Below are positions 9,341 through 17,876 of a DNA stretch of 64,000 bases, piece by piece (position 1 is the stretch's first letter; every line of letters starts with the position of its first letter). Below the pieces are notes generated by a model. That model was not told where the DNA came from and made no database searches. It saw only the letters and a list, made by a program, of their open reading frames with translations. The DNA is from Cupriavidus taiwanensis (GTDB lineage: Bacteria; Pseudomonadota; Gammaproteobacteria; Burkholderiales; Burkholderiaceae). Location of the stretch: contig NZ_LT984803.1 in the NCBI RefSeq assembly GCF_900250115.1, forward strand, positions 1,329,583 to 1,393,582, read 5' to 3'. The position numbers were made by a program, and so were the translations under genes.

Positions 9341-10228
9341 TCAACGCTTCATCATCCCGGTCAGCGTCTCCACGAATTCCAGCGACAGCCGCGACAGCGG
9401 CTCGGTCTGCACATGGAAGATCTGCACCGAGGCATTGACCTTGGTGCGGATCGGCACGGCGACGATATTGGGCCAGTTCGCACCAAATACCGTCATGGCA
9501 TCGACCAGCGCGATACCTGCGCCGGCCTGCGCCAGAGCGCGCGCCACATGGGCCTGCTCCACCTGCACCCGCATGTCGGGCTGGTCGCCATCGTTGCCGA
9601 ACATCTCGTGCACCAGCAGCGCGAACGGCACTTCCGGGCCATAGCCGATCAGGTCTTCGCCGATCAGGTCAGCGGGGCGCACCCATTTGCGCGTGGCGAG
9701 CCGGTGTCCCACCGGCACCAGCGCCACGATCTCGTTCTTCACCAGCAGGCGCGCCTCGAGGTTGGGATGCACCAGCGGCATGTTCGATACCGCCAGATCC
9801 ACCTGTCCCGATAGCAGCGCGCGCAGCATGTTGCCCGGAATCTGCGTGCGCACCACCACCCGCACCGCCGGATGCGCGGCGCGGAAGCTGGCGATCGCGC
9901 GCGGCAGCACGGTCTGACCCAGGTTGGGACTGCAGGTGATGCGCAGGCTGCCGGTGCGATTGGCGGCGAGGTCCTCGGCGATCTCGTTGACGCGCTCGAT
10001 CCCCTCATAGACCGCATTGACTTCGCCCAGCAGCCGCCGCGCTTCCGGGGTGGGGTAGAGCCGCCCCTTGGTGCGCCGGAACAGCTCGAGGCCGAGCCGC
10101 TGTTCGGTGTGCGACATCAGCCGGCTGATGGCCGGTTGCGACACATAGAGCAGCTTCGACGCGCCGCTGATCGAGCCGGTCAGCATCACCGCGCGGAACA
10201 CCTCGATCTGGCGCAGGTTCATTTTCAT
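9341..10228 (-). CDS. LysR-family transcriptional regulator
   Basis: A 295-residue LysR regulator. The HTH is at residues 3-62 (LRQIEVFRAVMLTGSISGAS, then VSQPAISRLMSHTEQRLG) and the periplasmic-binding-like effector domain is at about 90-290. It is divergent from the ornithine cyclodeaminase-PhnD-like-Bug operon with a 115-base gap holding an inverted repeat with the T-N11-A pattern, so it most likely controls that operon and itself. Starting at the second ATG (10222) would remove only two residues. Confidence 0.88.
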   Translation of the reverse strand: MKMNLRQIEVFRAVMLTGSISGASKLLYVSQPAISRLMSHTEQRLGLELFRRTKGRLYPTPEARRLLGEVNAVYEGIERVNEIAEDLAANRTGSLRITCSPNLGQTVLPRAIASFRAAHPAVRVVVRTQIPGNMLRALLSGQVDLAVSNMPLVHPNLEARLLVKNEIVALVPVGHRLATRKWVRPADLIGEDLIGYGPEVPFALLVHEMFGNDGDQPDMRVQVEQAHVARALAQAGAGIALVDAMTVFGANWPNIVAVPIRTKVNASVQIFHVQTEPLSRLSLEFVETLTGMMKR

Positions 10229-10232
10229 GGCA

Positions 10233-10247
10233 TTAACCTGATGTTAA
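10233..10247. promoter_or_regulatory. LysR-type operator candidate (TTAAC-N5-GTTAA)
   Basis: The inverted repeat TTAAC (10233-10237) / GTTAA (10243-10247) contains the T-N11-A spacing typical of LysR sites. It lies five bases upstream of the LysR start codon and about 96 bases before the cyclodeaminase gene. Confidence 0.5.
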
Positions 10248-10343
10248 GGCATGCGGACATATAAGCATATGACAGTCAATGGCGCCATACCTAAACTGGA
10301 CTCCATCGAAACACAACACACTGATCTGGAGAGCGGGGACCCC

Positions 10344-11344
10344 ATGGCTGACATTCTTCTCACCTACCTCAACGGCCGGGATATTGCGCGGCTGAAAATG
10401 ACCGATGCCGAAATCATCGCTGCGGTGGAGCAGGCACTGGTTGCGCAGGGCAACGGCCAGACCGTGATCGAGCCGCGCGTGCACCTGATGCCGGACCCCG
10501 CCTTCAACGGGCACTTCAACGTGCTGCGCGGCTATGTGGCGCCATTGGGGCTGGCCGGCGTCAAGGTCGTCGGCGATTTCGTCGACAACTACAAGCTCGG
10601 CCTGCCGTCGGAAATGGCCATGCTGAACCTGTTCGACCCGCGCACCGGCATGCCCGTCGCGGTGATCGACGCCACCTTCATCACCGACGCTCGCACCGGC
10701 GCACTGACCGCGATCGGCGCGAAGCACCTGGCCCGCCGCGACAGCAAGGTGCTTGGCCATATCGGGGCGCGCGGCACTTCGTACTGGAATGTGCGCCTGC
10801 TCGACAGCCTCTATGACTTCGACGAGATCCGCGTGCACTCGCGCCGCCCGGAAAGCCGCAATGCCTTTGCCGCGCGGCTGGAGCGCGACCTCGGCAAGAA
10901 AATCGTGGTGACCGAGGACTGGGAATCGTGCGTGCGCGGTGCCGACATCGTGGTCGAGGCATCGCGGCTGGAGCGCCCGGCGCCGATGCTCAAGACCGAG
11001 TGGATCAAGCCCGGCGCCTTCGTCGTGCCCTACGGCACCATGAGCGCGGTCGAGCTGTCGCTGACCGACATCATGACGCGGATGGTGGTGGACGACTGGG
11101 GCAATGCAAGGGCGGCATGTTCGGCTCGCTGCGCGCGCATGTCGAAGCGGGCAAGCTGTCGGAACAGACGCTCTACGGCGAACTGGGCGAGATCGCCGCC
11201 GGCCGCAAGCCGGGTCGCCAGAGCGACGACGAGACCAACCTGTTCTGGCACCGAGGCCTGTCGCTGAGCGACATCGCCCTGGGACACGCCCTGCTGGAGA
11301 AGGCCGCCGAGTGCGGCCTGGGCCAGAAGCTGGTGTACGCATGA
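10344..11344 (+). pseudogene. Ornithine cyclodeaminase/mu-crystallin-family protein, one frameshift as read
   Basis: NAD(P)-dependent enzyme of the ornithine cyclodeaminase/mu-crystallin family, which includes ornithine cyclodeaminases, alanine dehydrogenases and ketimine reductases. The substrate platform is at the N-terminus (NGRDIARLKMTDAEIIAAVE, KVVGDFVDNYKLGLPS) and the Rossmann part is near residues 130-240 (LGHIGARGTSYWNVRLL, VVEASRLERPAPM). The loop reads G-A-R-G-T-S, where relatives usually have G-x-G. The ATG at 10344 follows GGAG-rich sequence. One base is missing near 11100 in a G run; repaired, the protein is 333 residues ending GQKLVYA. The stop overlaps the next ATG. Confidence 0.82.
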
Positions 11345-12204
11345 TCGCCAACGCCCGCATGTACGCGGTGGCCCCGCAGGCCGAAGCAGCATGGCGCGCA
11401 TTGCTGGCGTGCGTGTCCGTGCGTGCGGGCGTGGCGTTGCCCTATGCCAGGCATCCCGCGCCGGCGCCGGTCAGCGCGCTGTGGGCGCGGCCGGACTGCG
11501 GCTGCGTGTTCATGTGCGGCTATCCGTACGCGAGCGCGGCGGTGAGGCCGCAGTTGCTGGCGGCGCCGGTGCCGGCCCTGGCGCGCTACGAAGGGCGGCC
11601 GGTCTATTTCACGGAGTTCATCGTGCGCGCCGATGCGCCGGCGCAGTCGCTGGCGCAGACCTTTGGCGGGCGCTTGGCATGCATGTTGCCCGAGTCGAAC
11701 TCGGGCTATAACGCGCCGCGCCACTACTTGATGCGGCTGGCACCGGCAGGGACGCGGGCGCTGTACCGGCCCGCGGCGATGGCGACGCCGACGCCGCGCG
11801 AGGTCATCGATGCCGTGCTTGCCGGCGATGCGGAAGCAGGGGTGATCGACAGCTATGTGATGGACCTGCTGCGCCGCTATGACCCGTCGCTTGCCGCGCA
11901 ACTGAAGACGCTGGCGCTGACGCCGCCGGCCCCGATTCCGGTGCTGATGGCAGCGGCGGGCGCCGATCGGCAGCAATGCATGCGCGTGCGTGGGGCCTTG
12001 CTGGGCCTGCATGACGACGCCGCCGGCACCGAGCTGCTGGCCTCGCTGGGGCTGGCGCGTTTCGTTGCGGTGCAGCCTGCCGACTATGCCTGCCTGCCCG
12101 CGATGGCGAATGAAGCCGAGCGGGCGAACTTTGCGCTGACCGATGCGGCCGGCGCGGTGGAGGCGCCATCGCCTGATCACTGCCAATTGGGGAAACCGTC
12201 ATGA
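11341..12204 (+). CDS. PhnD/SsuA-like periplasmic-binding-fold protein without signal peptide
   Basis: A 287-residue protein that resembles phosphate/phosphonate-binding PhnD-like domains (FTEFIVRADAPAQSLAQTFGG, then PESNSGYNAPRHYL; later DAVLAGDAEAGVIDSYVMDLL). The start overlaps the cyclodeaminase stop in ATGA and its own stop overlaps the Bug gene start in ATGA, so the three genes are translationally coupled. I see no export signal at the start (MIANARMYAVAPQAEAAW), unlike usual members of the fold, so it may act in the cytoplasm. Function is unknown; a small-molecule sensor or binding role is inference. Confidence 0.72.
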   Translation: MIANARMYAVAPQAEAAWRALLACVSVRAGVALPYARHPAPAPVSALWARPDCGCVFMCGYPYASAAVRPQLLAAPVPALARYEGRPVYFTEFIVRADAPAQSLAQTFGGRLACMLPESNSGYNAPRHYLMRLAPAGTRALYRPAAMATPTPREVIDAVLAGDAEAGVIDSYVMDLLRRYDPSLAAQLKTLALTPPAPIPVLMAAAGADRQQCMRVRGALLGLHDDAAGTELLASLGLARFVAVQPADYACLPAMANEAERANFALTDAAGAVEAPSPDHCQLGKPS

Positions 12205-13250
12205 AATCCGCTGTGAATGCCGCTATGAATGCCGCTGTAAAGCCCTTCGTGCATCCTGACATCCGGCGCCTTGCCATGCATTGCCTGTTCGCCTGCGCGG
12301 CGGCCTGTGCTACGTGGTTCGGTGCGGCGGGGCCGGCCCATGCCCAGCCGCCGGCCTATCCGGCAAAGCCGGTGCGCCTGATCGTGCCGTTTGCCGCGGG
12401 CGGGCCGGCTGACGTGCTGGCGCGCGCGGTCGGAGAGGGCCTTGCCAGGGCCATCGGCCAGAGCGTGCTGGTCGAGAACAAGGCCGGCGCGGCCGGCACC
12501 ATCGGTGTCGACATGGTGGCCAAGGCCGCGCCGGATGGCTACACCGTCGCGCTGGTGCCGGTCGGCAATATCGCGGTGAATCCCACGCTGATGCCTAACC
12601 TGCCGTACAAGCCGTCCGACCTGGCGCCGGTGGCGATGCTCGCCACCGCCGAGAACGTGCTGGTGGTCAACGCGGCCACGCCGGTGAGGTCGCTGGCCGA
12701 ACTGCTCAAGCTCGCCGCGCACAAGCCGGGCGAGCTGAGCTTCGCCTCGCCCGGCGCCGGCAGCCAGGCGCACCTCGCCGGCGAGCTGCTGCAGCTCGAT
12801 GCCGGCGTCAAGCTGAACCATGTGCCATACAAGGGCGTAAGCCCCGCCATGACCGATGTTGTCGGCGGGCAGGTAACGATGATGTTTGCGCAGCTGTCGG
12901 CGGCGCTGCCCTATATCAAGGCTGGCAAGCTGCGCGCCCTCGGCATCGCCAGCGCCAGGCGCTCGACGGTGCTGCCCGAGGTGCCGACGATTGCCGAGCA
13001 GGGCTTCCCGAAGTTCGAGGCGGTGTCGTGGTATGCGTTGATGGTGCCGGCGGGTACGCCGCCCGAGGTGGTGCGCAAGCTCAGCCAGCATGCCGACGCG
13101 GTGCTGGCCGATGCCGCGCTGAAGGAGAAGCTGGCGACGCTGGGGATGGAAGCGGCGGGCGGCACGCCGCAGCAACTGGCGGCAGCGATCCAGAAGGAAA
13201 GCACGCGCTGGGCGGGGGTGATCAAGCAGCGGCGCATCACCATCGATTAG
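12201..13250 (+). CDS. Bug/TctC-family tripartite tricarboxylate receptor
   Basis: Extracytoplasmic solute receptor of the Bug family, 349 residues. The mature part begins after AHA (near residue 48) with the family opening YPAKPVRLIVPFAAGGPAD and includes ENKAGAAGTIGVD, HVPYKGVSPAMTDVVGGQV and LPEVPTIAEQGFP. Bug proteins usually bind carboxylates; the ligand is unknown. It is the last gene of the LysR-controlled operon and is followed by a REP-like element and a terminator. No TctA/TctB membrane genes are nearby, which is common for this expanded family in Burkholderiales. The start codon for the signal peptide may be the ATG at 12276, because the first 25 residues include a 12-base tandem repeat and look unlike a signal sequence. 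Confidence 0.88.
   Translation: MKSAVNAAMNAAVKPFVHPDIRRLAMHCLFACAAACATWFGAAGPAHAQPPAYPAKPVRLIVPFAAGGPADVLARAVGEGLARAIGQSVLVENKAGAAGTIGVDMVAKAAPDGYTVALVPVGNIAVNPTLMPNLPYKPSDLAPVAMLATAENVLVVNAATPVRSLAELLKLAAHKPGELSFASPGAGSQAHLAGELLQLDAGVKLNHVPYKGVSPAMTDVVGGQVTMMFAQLSAALPYIKAGKLRALGIASARRSTVLPEVPTIAEQGFPKFEAVSWYALMVPAGTPPEVVRKLSQHADAVLADAALKEKLATLGMEAAGGTPQQLAAAIQKESTRWAGVIKQRRITID
12208..12243 (+). repeat. Three tandem 12-base repeats at the start of the Bug gene
   Basis: Units begin at 12208, 12220 and 12232 (CCGCTGTGAATG, CCGCTATGAATG, CCGCTGTAAAGC). They encode A-V-N-A-A-M-N-A-A-V in the leader. If translation starts at 12276 they are part of the untranslated region. Confidence 0.7.
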
Positions 13251-13272
13251 TCGTTTGCCTACTGCGGGTCGG

Positions 13273-13387
13273 CTCCCCTCTCCCATTTATGGGAGAGGGG
13301 CCGGGGCGAGCGAGTGCAACGGCGACAGACTTCACTTCGTTGAGGCGCCGGCCCTCACCCCGACCCTCTCCCGCAAGCGGGAGAGGG
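13273..13387. repeat. REP-like paired-hairpin element, copy 1
   Basis: Two hairpins in a tail-to-tail pair: CCCCTCTCCC (13275-13284) / GGGAGAGGGG (13291-13300), and CCCTCTCCCGC (13364-13374) / GCGGGAGAGGG (13377-13387). They are joined by a GC-rich middle with CCGGGGCGAG and GGCCCTCACCCCG. A second copy of the same design lies at 31305-31431. This is intergenic DNA after a stop codon, as usual for REP elements. Confidence 0.75.
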
Positions 13388-13422
13388 AAGTACACAGAGG
13401 GAGAGCTTAAGCGCCAATCAGC

Positions 13423-13456
13423 AAAAAAACGGGGAGCCGAAGCTCCCCGTTTTTTT
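13423..13456. terminator. Bidirectional terminator between the Bug gene and the ABC operon
   Basis: Seven A, stem ACGGGGAGC (13429-13437), loop CGAA, stem GCTCCCCGT (13442-13450), then a T run to 13456. It can stop both convergent transcripts. Confidence 0.9.
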
Positions 13457-13467
13457 CGCTGGCGCTA

Positions 13468-14262
13468 TCACCCCAGCAGCAGCGCATCATCATCCAGCTG
13501 CTCATGCCGCGTCTGCTCGAACATCTTGAGCAGGTCCGGCACATCCAGCCCCTTGCGCTTGTCGCCCGAGACATCCAGCACCACCTGGCCCTGGTGCAGC
13601 ATGACCGTGCGCTGGCCGTAGTCGAGCGCCTGGCGCATGCTGTGCGTCACCATCATCGTCGTCAGCTTGCTTTCCTCGACGATGCGCGCGGTCAGCTCCA
13701 GCACGAACGCGGCGGTCTTGGGGTCGAGTGCGGCGGTGTGCTCGTCCAGCAGCAGGATGCGCGACGGCTGCAGCGACGCCATCAGCAGGCTCACCGCCTG
13801 GCGCTGGCCGCCGGAGAGCAGGCCGATGCGGTCGGTGAGGCGGTTTTCCAGGCCCAGGTTGAGCAGGCGCAGCTTGTCGCGGAACAGCTCGCGCGCGGCG
13901 CGGTTCAGCGCCGGGCGGAAGCCGCGGCGGCTGCCGCGGGCCATCGCCAGCGCCATGTTTTCCTCGATCGTCAGCGCTTCGCAGGTGCCGGCCATGGGAT
14001 CCTGGAACACGCGCGCCACCAGGTGGGCGCGGTCCCAGGCGGGCTTGCGCGTGACGTCGCTGTCATCGATGGTGATGCGTCCCGAGTCGACCATCTGGTC
14101 GCCGCTGATCGCATTCAAAAAGGTCGACTTGCCGGCGCCGTTGGAGCCGATCACGGCCACGAACTGGCCGCTCGGAATCTCCAGGCTGAGGCCGCGCAGC
14201 GCGCGGGTCTCGATCGGGGTGCCCGGGTTGAAGGTGAGCTTCAGGTCTTGTGCGCGCAGCAT
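13468..14262 (-). CDS. ABC transporter ATP-binding protein (PF04392-associated importer)
   Basis: A 264-residue ATPase with Walker A GSNGAGKST, signature LSGGQRQAVSL and Walker B RILLLDEHTAALDPK. The start ATG at 14262 is one base from the permease stop, and an upstream in-frame start would run back into the permease. It is the last gene of a leftward three-gene importer (binding protein, permease, ATPase). Systems of this make-up include tryptophan/tyrosine-type importers; the substrate here is unknown. In the first line the usual ATPase start is MLRAQDLKLTFNPGTPIE. Confidence 0.88.
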   Translation of the reverse strand: MLRAQDLKLTFNPGTPIETRALRGLSLEIPSGQFVAVIGSNGAGKSTFLNAISGDQMVDSGRITIDDSDVTRKPAWDRAHLVARVFQDPMAGTCEALTIEENMALAMARGSRRGFRPALNRAARELFRDKLRLLNLGLENRLTDRIGLLSGGQRQAVSLLMASLQPSRILLLDEHTAALDPKTAAFVLELTARIVEESKLTTMMVTHSMRQALDYGQRTVMLHQGQVVLDVSGDKRKGLDVPDLLKMFEQTRHEQLDDDALLLG

Positions 14263-14263
14263 C

Positions 14264-15160
14264 TCAGGCACCTCCGTTCTTGCGGGCAAACAGCTTCTTG
14301 CGCGTGGCCGGCAGCACCAGCGCGATCGTTACCAGCGCGGCGGTGACCAGGTTCAGGTCCTGCGCCTTGAGGCCGATGAAGTCGCTGTTCAGTGCCAGTG
14401 CGATGAAGAAGCGGTACAGGATGGCGCCCAGCACCACCGCCAGCGTGGTCCAGATCAGCCGGCGTGCCGGCAGGATGGTCTCGCCGATGATCACCGCGGC
14501 CAGCCCGATGACGATGGTGCCGATGCCCATCGAGATATCGGAGCCGCCCTGGGTCTGCGCGAACAGCGCGCCGGCCAGCGCCACCAGCGCGTTGGACAGC
14601 GCCATGCCGGCCAGCGTGGCGCGGCCGGTGGCGATGCCCTGGGCGCGGGCCATGCGCGGATTGGCGCCGGTGGCGCGCATCGCCAGGCCCAGCTGCGAGC
14701 TGAAGAACCAGTCCAGGCCGACCTTGGCGACCACCACCACCACGAACAGCAGCAGCGGACGCAGCACGTAGTCGGGCAGCCACTCCGGCTGCAGCACGGT
14801 GAACAGCGTGGGTTCGGTGATCAGCGGCACGTTGGGGCGGCCCATGATGCGCAGGTTGACCGAGTACAGCGCGATCATCATCAGGATACTGGCGAGCAGG
14901 TCCATGATCTTGAGGCGCACGTTGAGCCAGCCGGTGATCCAGCCGGCCAGCGCGCCCGCGGCGATGGCCACCAGCGTCGCCAGGAACGGGTCCTGGCCGC
15001 CCGCGATCAGCGTCGCGGCCACGGCGCCGCCCAGCGGGAAGCTGCCGTCGACGGTCAGGTCGGGAAAGTTGAGGATGCGGAAGGAAATCAGCACCCCGAG
15101 CGCCACCAGGCTGAAGATCAGGCCGATCTCCAGGGCGCCCAGAAGGGAAAAGAGGGACAT
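14264..15160 (-). CDS. ABC transporter permease (BPD_transp_2 family)
   Basis: A 298-residue inner-membrane permease beginning MSLFSLLGALEIGLIFSLVA, with about eight to nine hydrophobic spans and the family segment FPDLTVDGSFPLGGAVAATL. RILNFPDLTVDGSF near the N-terminus is typical of permeases partnered with PF04392 binding proteins. The start at 15160 is preceded by GAGGGAC-type purine-rich sequence reading leftward. The upstream 170 bases to the binding-protein gene hold two stable hairpins. Confidence 0.87.
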   Translation of the reverse strand: MSLFSLLGALEIGLIFSLVALGVLISFRILNFPDLTVDGSFPLGGAVAATLIAGGQDPFLATLVAIAAGALAGWITGWLNVRLKIMDLLASILMMIALYSVNLRIMGRPNVPLITEPTLFTVLQPEWLPDYVLRPLLLFVVVVVAKVGLDWFFSSQLGLAMRATGANPRMARAQGIATGRATLAGMALSNALVALAGALFAQTQGGSDISMGIGTIVIGLAAVIIGETILPARRLIWTTLAVVLGAILYRFFIALALNSDFIGLKAQDLNLVTAALVTIALVLPATRKKLFARKNGGA

Positions 15161-15261
15161 GGGGGAATCCTGTTGCTGGGGCCGGCGTTTGCCGCCGGTT
15201 TCGGGGCGGGTCGGCCGGCACGCCCGGTTAGGGCGCCGGCCGCCTCGCCCTGTTATGTCCG

Positions 15262-15306
15262 GCCGGCCGGGTAGGCCTGGCCGGCGCATCCGCCGCGCTG
15301 CGGCGG
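15262..15306 (-). promoter_or_regulatory. Two intercistronic hairpins between the binding protein and its permease
   Basis: GCCGGCC (15262-15268) / GGCCGGC (15279-15285), then CCGCCGC (15290-15296) / GCGGCGG (15300-15306). There is no T run, so they are more likely to protect the upstream mRNA or to lower expression of the downstream genes than to terminate fully. That would give more binding protein than permease. Confidence 0.55.
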
Positions 15307-15330
15307 CGGCATGGCAGGGCGTGGTTGTGC

Positions 15331-16308
15331 TTACTTGATGACCGTCTTGGCTTCCTTGACCAGCTCCGGCGACAGCGTGACGCCTTGCTTGGCGGCCGCG
15401 CCGGTGTTGACGAACAGCTCCAGGTTGTCGCTGGTCTGCGAGGCAATGGTGCCCGGCTTCTCGCCCTTCAGGATGCGCACCACCACCTTGCCGGTCTGGT
15501 GGCCCAGGTCGCCGTAGTTGACGCCCAGTGCCGCCACGGCGCCGCGCTTGACGCTGTCGGTATCGGCCGCGACCAGCGGGATCTTGGATTCGTTGGCGAC
15601 CTTGACCAGGGCCTCGTACGCCGACACCACGTTGTTGTCGGTGTTGGTGTAGATCACGTCGACCTTGCCGATCAGGCTCTTGGCGGCCGGGCCGATGTCC
15701 ACGGTGCGCGGTGCGGCGGCTTCCTTGAGCGTCAGGCCTTCCTTGGCCAGCAGCGCGCTCAGTTCCTTGACCACCACCACCGAGTTGGCTTCACCCGGGT
15801 TGTAGACCATGCCCACGGTCTTGGCCTTGGGCACTACGCGCTTGATCAGTGCGACCTGCTTGTCCAGCGGCAGCTTGTCCGACACGCCGGTGACATTGGT
15901 GCCCGACGCCGACCAGCTCTTGACCAGCTGCGCGGCGACCGGATCGGTCACGCCCGAGTACACCACCGGCACCGTCTTGGTGGCGGCCACCACGGCCTGC
16001 GCCGACGGCGTGGCGATGGCGACGATGGCATTGGGGTTGTCGCCGACGAACTTGCGGGCGATCTGCGCCGCGGTGCCGGTGTTGCCCTGGGCACTCTGGT
16101 ATTCCCACTTCAGGCTCTTGTCGGCGTCATAGCCGGCCGCCTTCAGTTCTGCGCGCACGCCGTCGCGAATGGCGTCCAGCGCGGGATGGTCGACGATCGA
16201 CAGCACCTTGACGGTCTGGGCCTGCACGGCGCCGCCGTACAGCAGTGCCAGCGCCACGGCGCCGCCCAGGATGGATTTGGATGCTGCGAGACCCTTGGTG
16301 GACTGCAT
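15331..16308 (-). CDS. ABC transporter substrate-binding protein (PF04392 family)
   Basis: A 325-residue exported binding protein. The signal peptide MQSTKGLAASKSILGGAVAL continues to a cleavage after VQA near residue 30, and the mature part starts QTVKVLSIVDHPALDAIRDG. Family features include TPSAQAVVAATKTVPVVYSGVTDP, read in two blocks, and GMVYNPGEANS. It is the first and probably most abundant product of the leftward importer operon. Related proteins bind aromatic amino acids or other small ligands; none can be assigned here. Confidence 0.87.
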   Translation of the reverse strand: MQSTKGLAASKSILGGAVALALLYGGAVQAQTVKVLSIVDHPALDAIRDGVRAELKAAGYDADKSLKWEYQSAQGNTGTAAQIARKFVGDNPNAIVAIATPSAQAVVAATKTVPVVYSGVTDPVAAQLVKSWSASGTNVTGVSDKLPLDKQVALIKRVVPKAKTVGMVYNPGEANSVVVVKELSALLAKEGLTLKEAAAPRTVDIGPAAKSLIGKVDVIYTNTDNNVVSAYEALVKVANESKIPLVAADTDSVKRGAVAALGVNYGDLGHQTGKVVVRILKGEKPGTIASQTSDNLELFVNTGAAAKQGVTLSPELVKEAKTVIK

Positions 16309-16733
16309 TATGTGTGCTCCCCCGAAACTCGGTTCTGGATTGGATACGGCCGCGTATGGTTCGGTCCGCCGTCCTGGACCATGTGCCGCCTGGCGCACGG
16401 TGCCGGTCCGGGCGGGCGCGGCGGCTTCCTGCGGCGGGAGGGAGCGTGCGCGGACGCGTCGGATGCGACAGCGATAAGCCTGCGAGGATACCACTTCCCG
16501 CGCACGAAATGGACAGTCATCATGCGGATGTGGGGCATTCGATGCTGCGAGACGCCCGCTATCCGCCATCGAGGCGCATTTAATTGCGCAGGAACCGGGA
16601 TTTGCCTGTGGATTTCCCTGATTGCGGCGGCCGCATCTTCATGCAATTGCGCGCCAGCGCGGCGTCGAGGATTTCCTCGACCCGGCCGGCGCATCGGCCG
16701 GGCATAACGCAAGGCCGCGGGCGGCCGGCGGCT
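16309..16733. other. 425-base gap between two leftward genes; no gene seen
   Basis: No open frame with protein-like character and no recognisable RNA. It must hold the promoter of the ABC operon near 16330-16560, but I cannot point to good hexamers. A T-box or amino-acid riboswitch would be of interest upstream of a possible aromatic amino-acid importer; I looked for one and saw no convincing conserved core. Confidence 0.4.
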
Positions 16734-17768
16734 TCAGCCGCGCAGCGCCGCGGCGCACTCGCGCACCAGCGCCGGGCCGCGGTAGACCAGGCCGCTGTAG
16801 AGCTGCACCAGGCTGGCGCCGGCGTCGGTCTTGGCGCGCGCGTCGGCGCCGCCGAAGATGCCGCCCACGCCGATGATCGGCACCGCGTCGCCGACCACGC
16901 CGCGCAGCGCGCGTACCACGCGGGTCGAGGCTTCGAACACCGGGCGCCCGGACAGGCCGCCGGCTTCGTCGGCATGCGGCAGGCCCTTGACCGCTTCGCG
17001 CGAGATGGTGGTGTTGGTGGCGATCACGCCGTCGATCTTGTGGCGCACCAGCGCGTCGCCGATATTGCCGATCTGGTCGGCATCGAGATCCGGCGCGATC
17101 TTCAGCGCCAGCGGCACATAGCGCTGGTGCTGGTCGGCCAGGCGCTGCTGCGCGGCCTTCAGCGTCGACAGCAGGCTGTCGAGCTCGCTCGCGCCCTGCA
17201 GCTGGCGCAGGTTCTTGGTGTTGGGCGACGAGATGTTGACCGTCACATAGCTGGCGTGCGGATAGACGCGCTCCAGGCAGTACAGGTAGTCGTCGTTGGC
17301 GCGCTCGATCGGGGTATCGGCGTTCTTGCCGATGTTCAGCCCCAGCACGCCGCCCTCGGCCTTCCAGCGCGACGCCCGCACATTGGCGACGAAGGCATCG
17401 ACGCCGCCGTTGTTGAAGCCCATGCGGTTGATCAGCGCATCCGCCTGCGGCAGCCGGAACATGCGCGGGCGCGGGTTGCCCGGCTGCGCCCGCGGCGTGA
17501 CCGTGCCCACCTCGATAAAGCCGAAGCCGAGCGCGGCGAGGCCGTCGATGTAGGCACCGTCCTTGTCCAGCCCGGCGGCCAGCCCGACCGGGTTGGGAAA
17601 GCGCACCCCCATGACCGTGCGCGGATCGTCGGCGATGCGGTTGCCGATGCAGCCGCCCAGGCCCATGCGGTGCGCGCGCAGCAGGTTGTTCAGCGTGAAA
17701 TGGTGGGCGTCCTCGGCATCCATCGAGAACAGGGCGGGACGAAACAGGGGGTAGAGCGCGTTGAGCAC
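16734..17768 (-). CDS. pyrD: Dihydroorotate dehydrogenase, quinone type (class 2)
   Basis: Membrane-associated FMN enzyme that oxidises dihydroorotate to orotate with quinone, in pyrimidine synthesis. About 344 residues. The class 2 N-terminal membrane-binding helices are present ([20 protein letters not shown]), followed by [52 protein letters not shown] with the catalytic Ser, ATNTT and IGVGGI near the C-terminus. I use the GTG at 17768, where the conserved protein begins; an ATG at 17837 would add 23 residues without family character. It is followed by no clear terminator. Confidence 0.93.
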   Translation of the reverse strand: MLNALYPLFRPALFSMDAEDAHHFTLNNLLRAHRMGLGGCIGNRIADDPRTVMGVRFPNPVGLAAGLDKDGAYIDGLAALGFGFIEVGTVTPRAQPGNPRPRMFRLPQADALINRMGFNNGGVDAFVANVRASRWKAEGGVLGLNIGKNADTPIERANDDYLYCLERVYPHASYVTVNISSPNTKNLRQLQGASELDSLLSTLKAAQQRLADQHQRYVPLALKIAPDLDADQIGNIGDALVRHKIDGVIATNTTISREAVKGLPHADEAGGLSGRPVFEASTRVVRALRGVVGDAVPIIGVGGIFGGADARAKTDAGASLVQLYSGLVYRGPALVRECAAALRG

Positions 17769-17876
17769 GTGGGCAGGCGGCCGGCAGGGCGGCGCGGAAG
17801 TCGGGACCAGGGCGGCATTGTAGCGGCTGGCCCGCACGCGAGGGCGGCCGTGGAGGCGGCCCAGGCCGGGCCGAGG

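Noticed and set aside
1..11344. Genuine multi-gene pseudogenisation
   Set aside because: Unrelated genes are affected in a block while three regulators in the same block are intact, and the missing bases fall in runs; sequence error is simpler.
13273..13387. CRISPR repeats
   Set aside because: Only two inverted hairpins, no regular spacers, and a second copy elsewhere shows a REP-like element.
16309..16733. T-box or amino-acid riboswitch upstream of the PF04392 importer
   Set aside because: No T-box core sequence, specifier stem or terminator/antiterminator pair could be found by eye.
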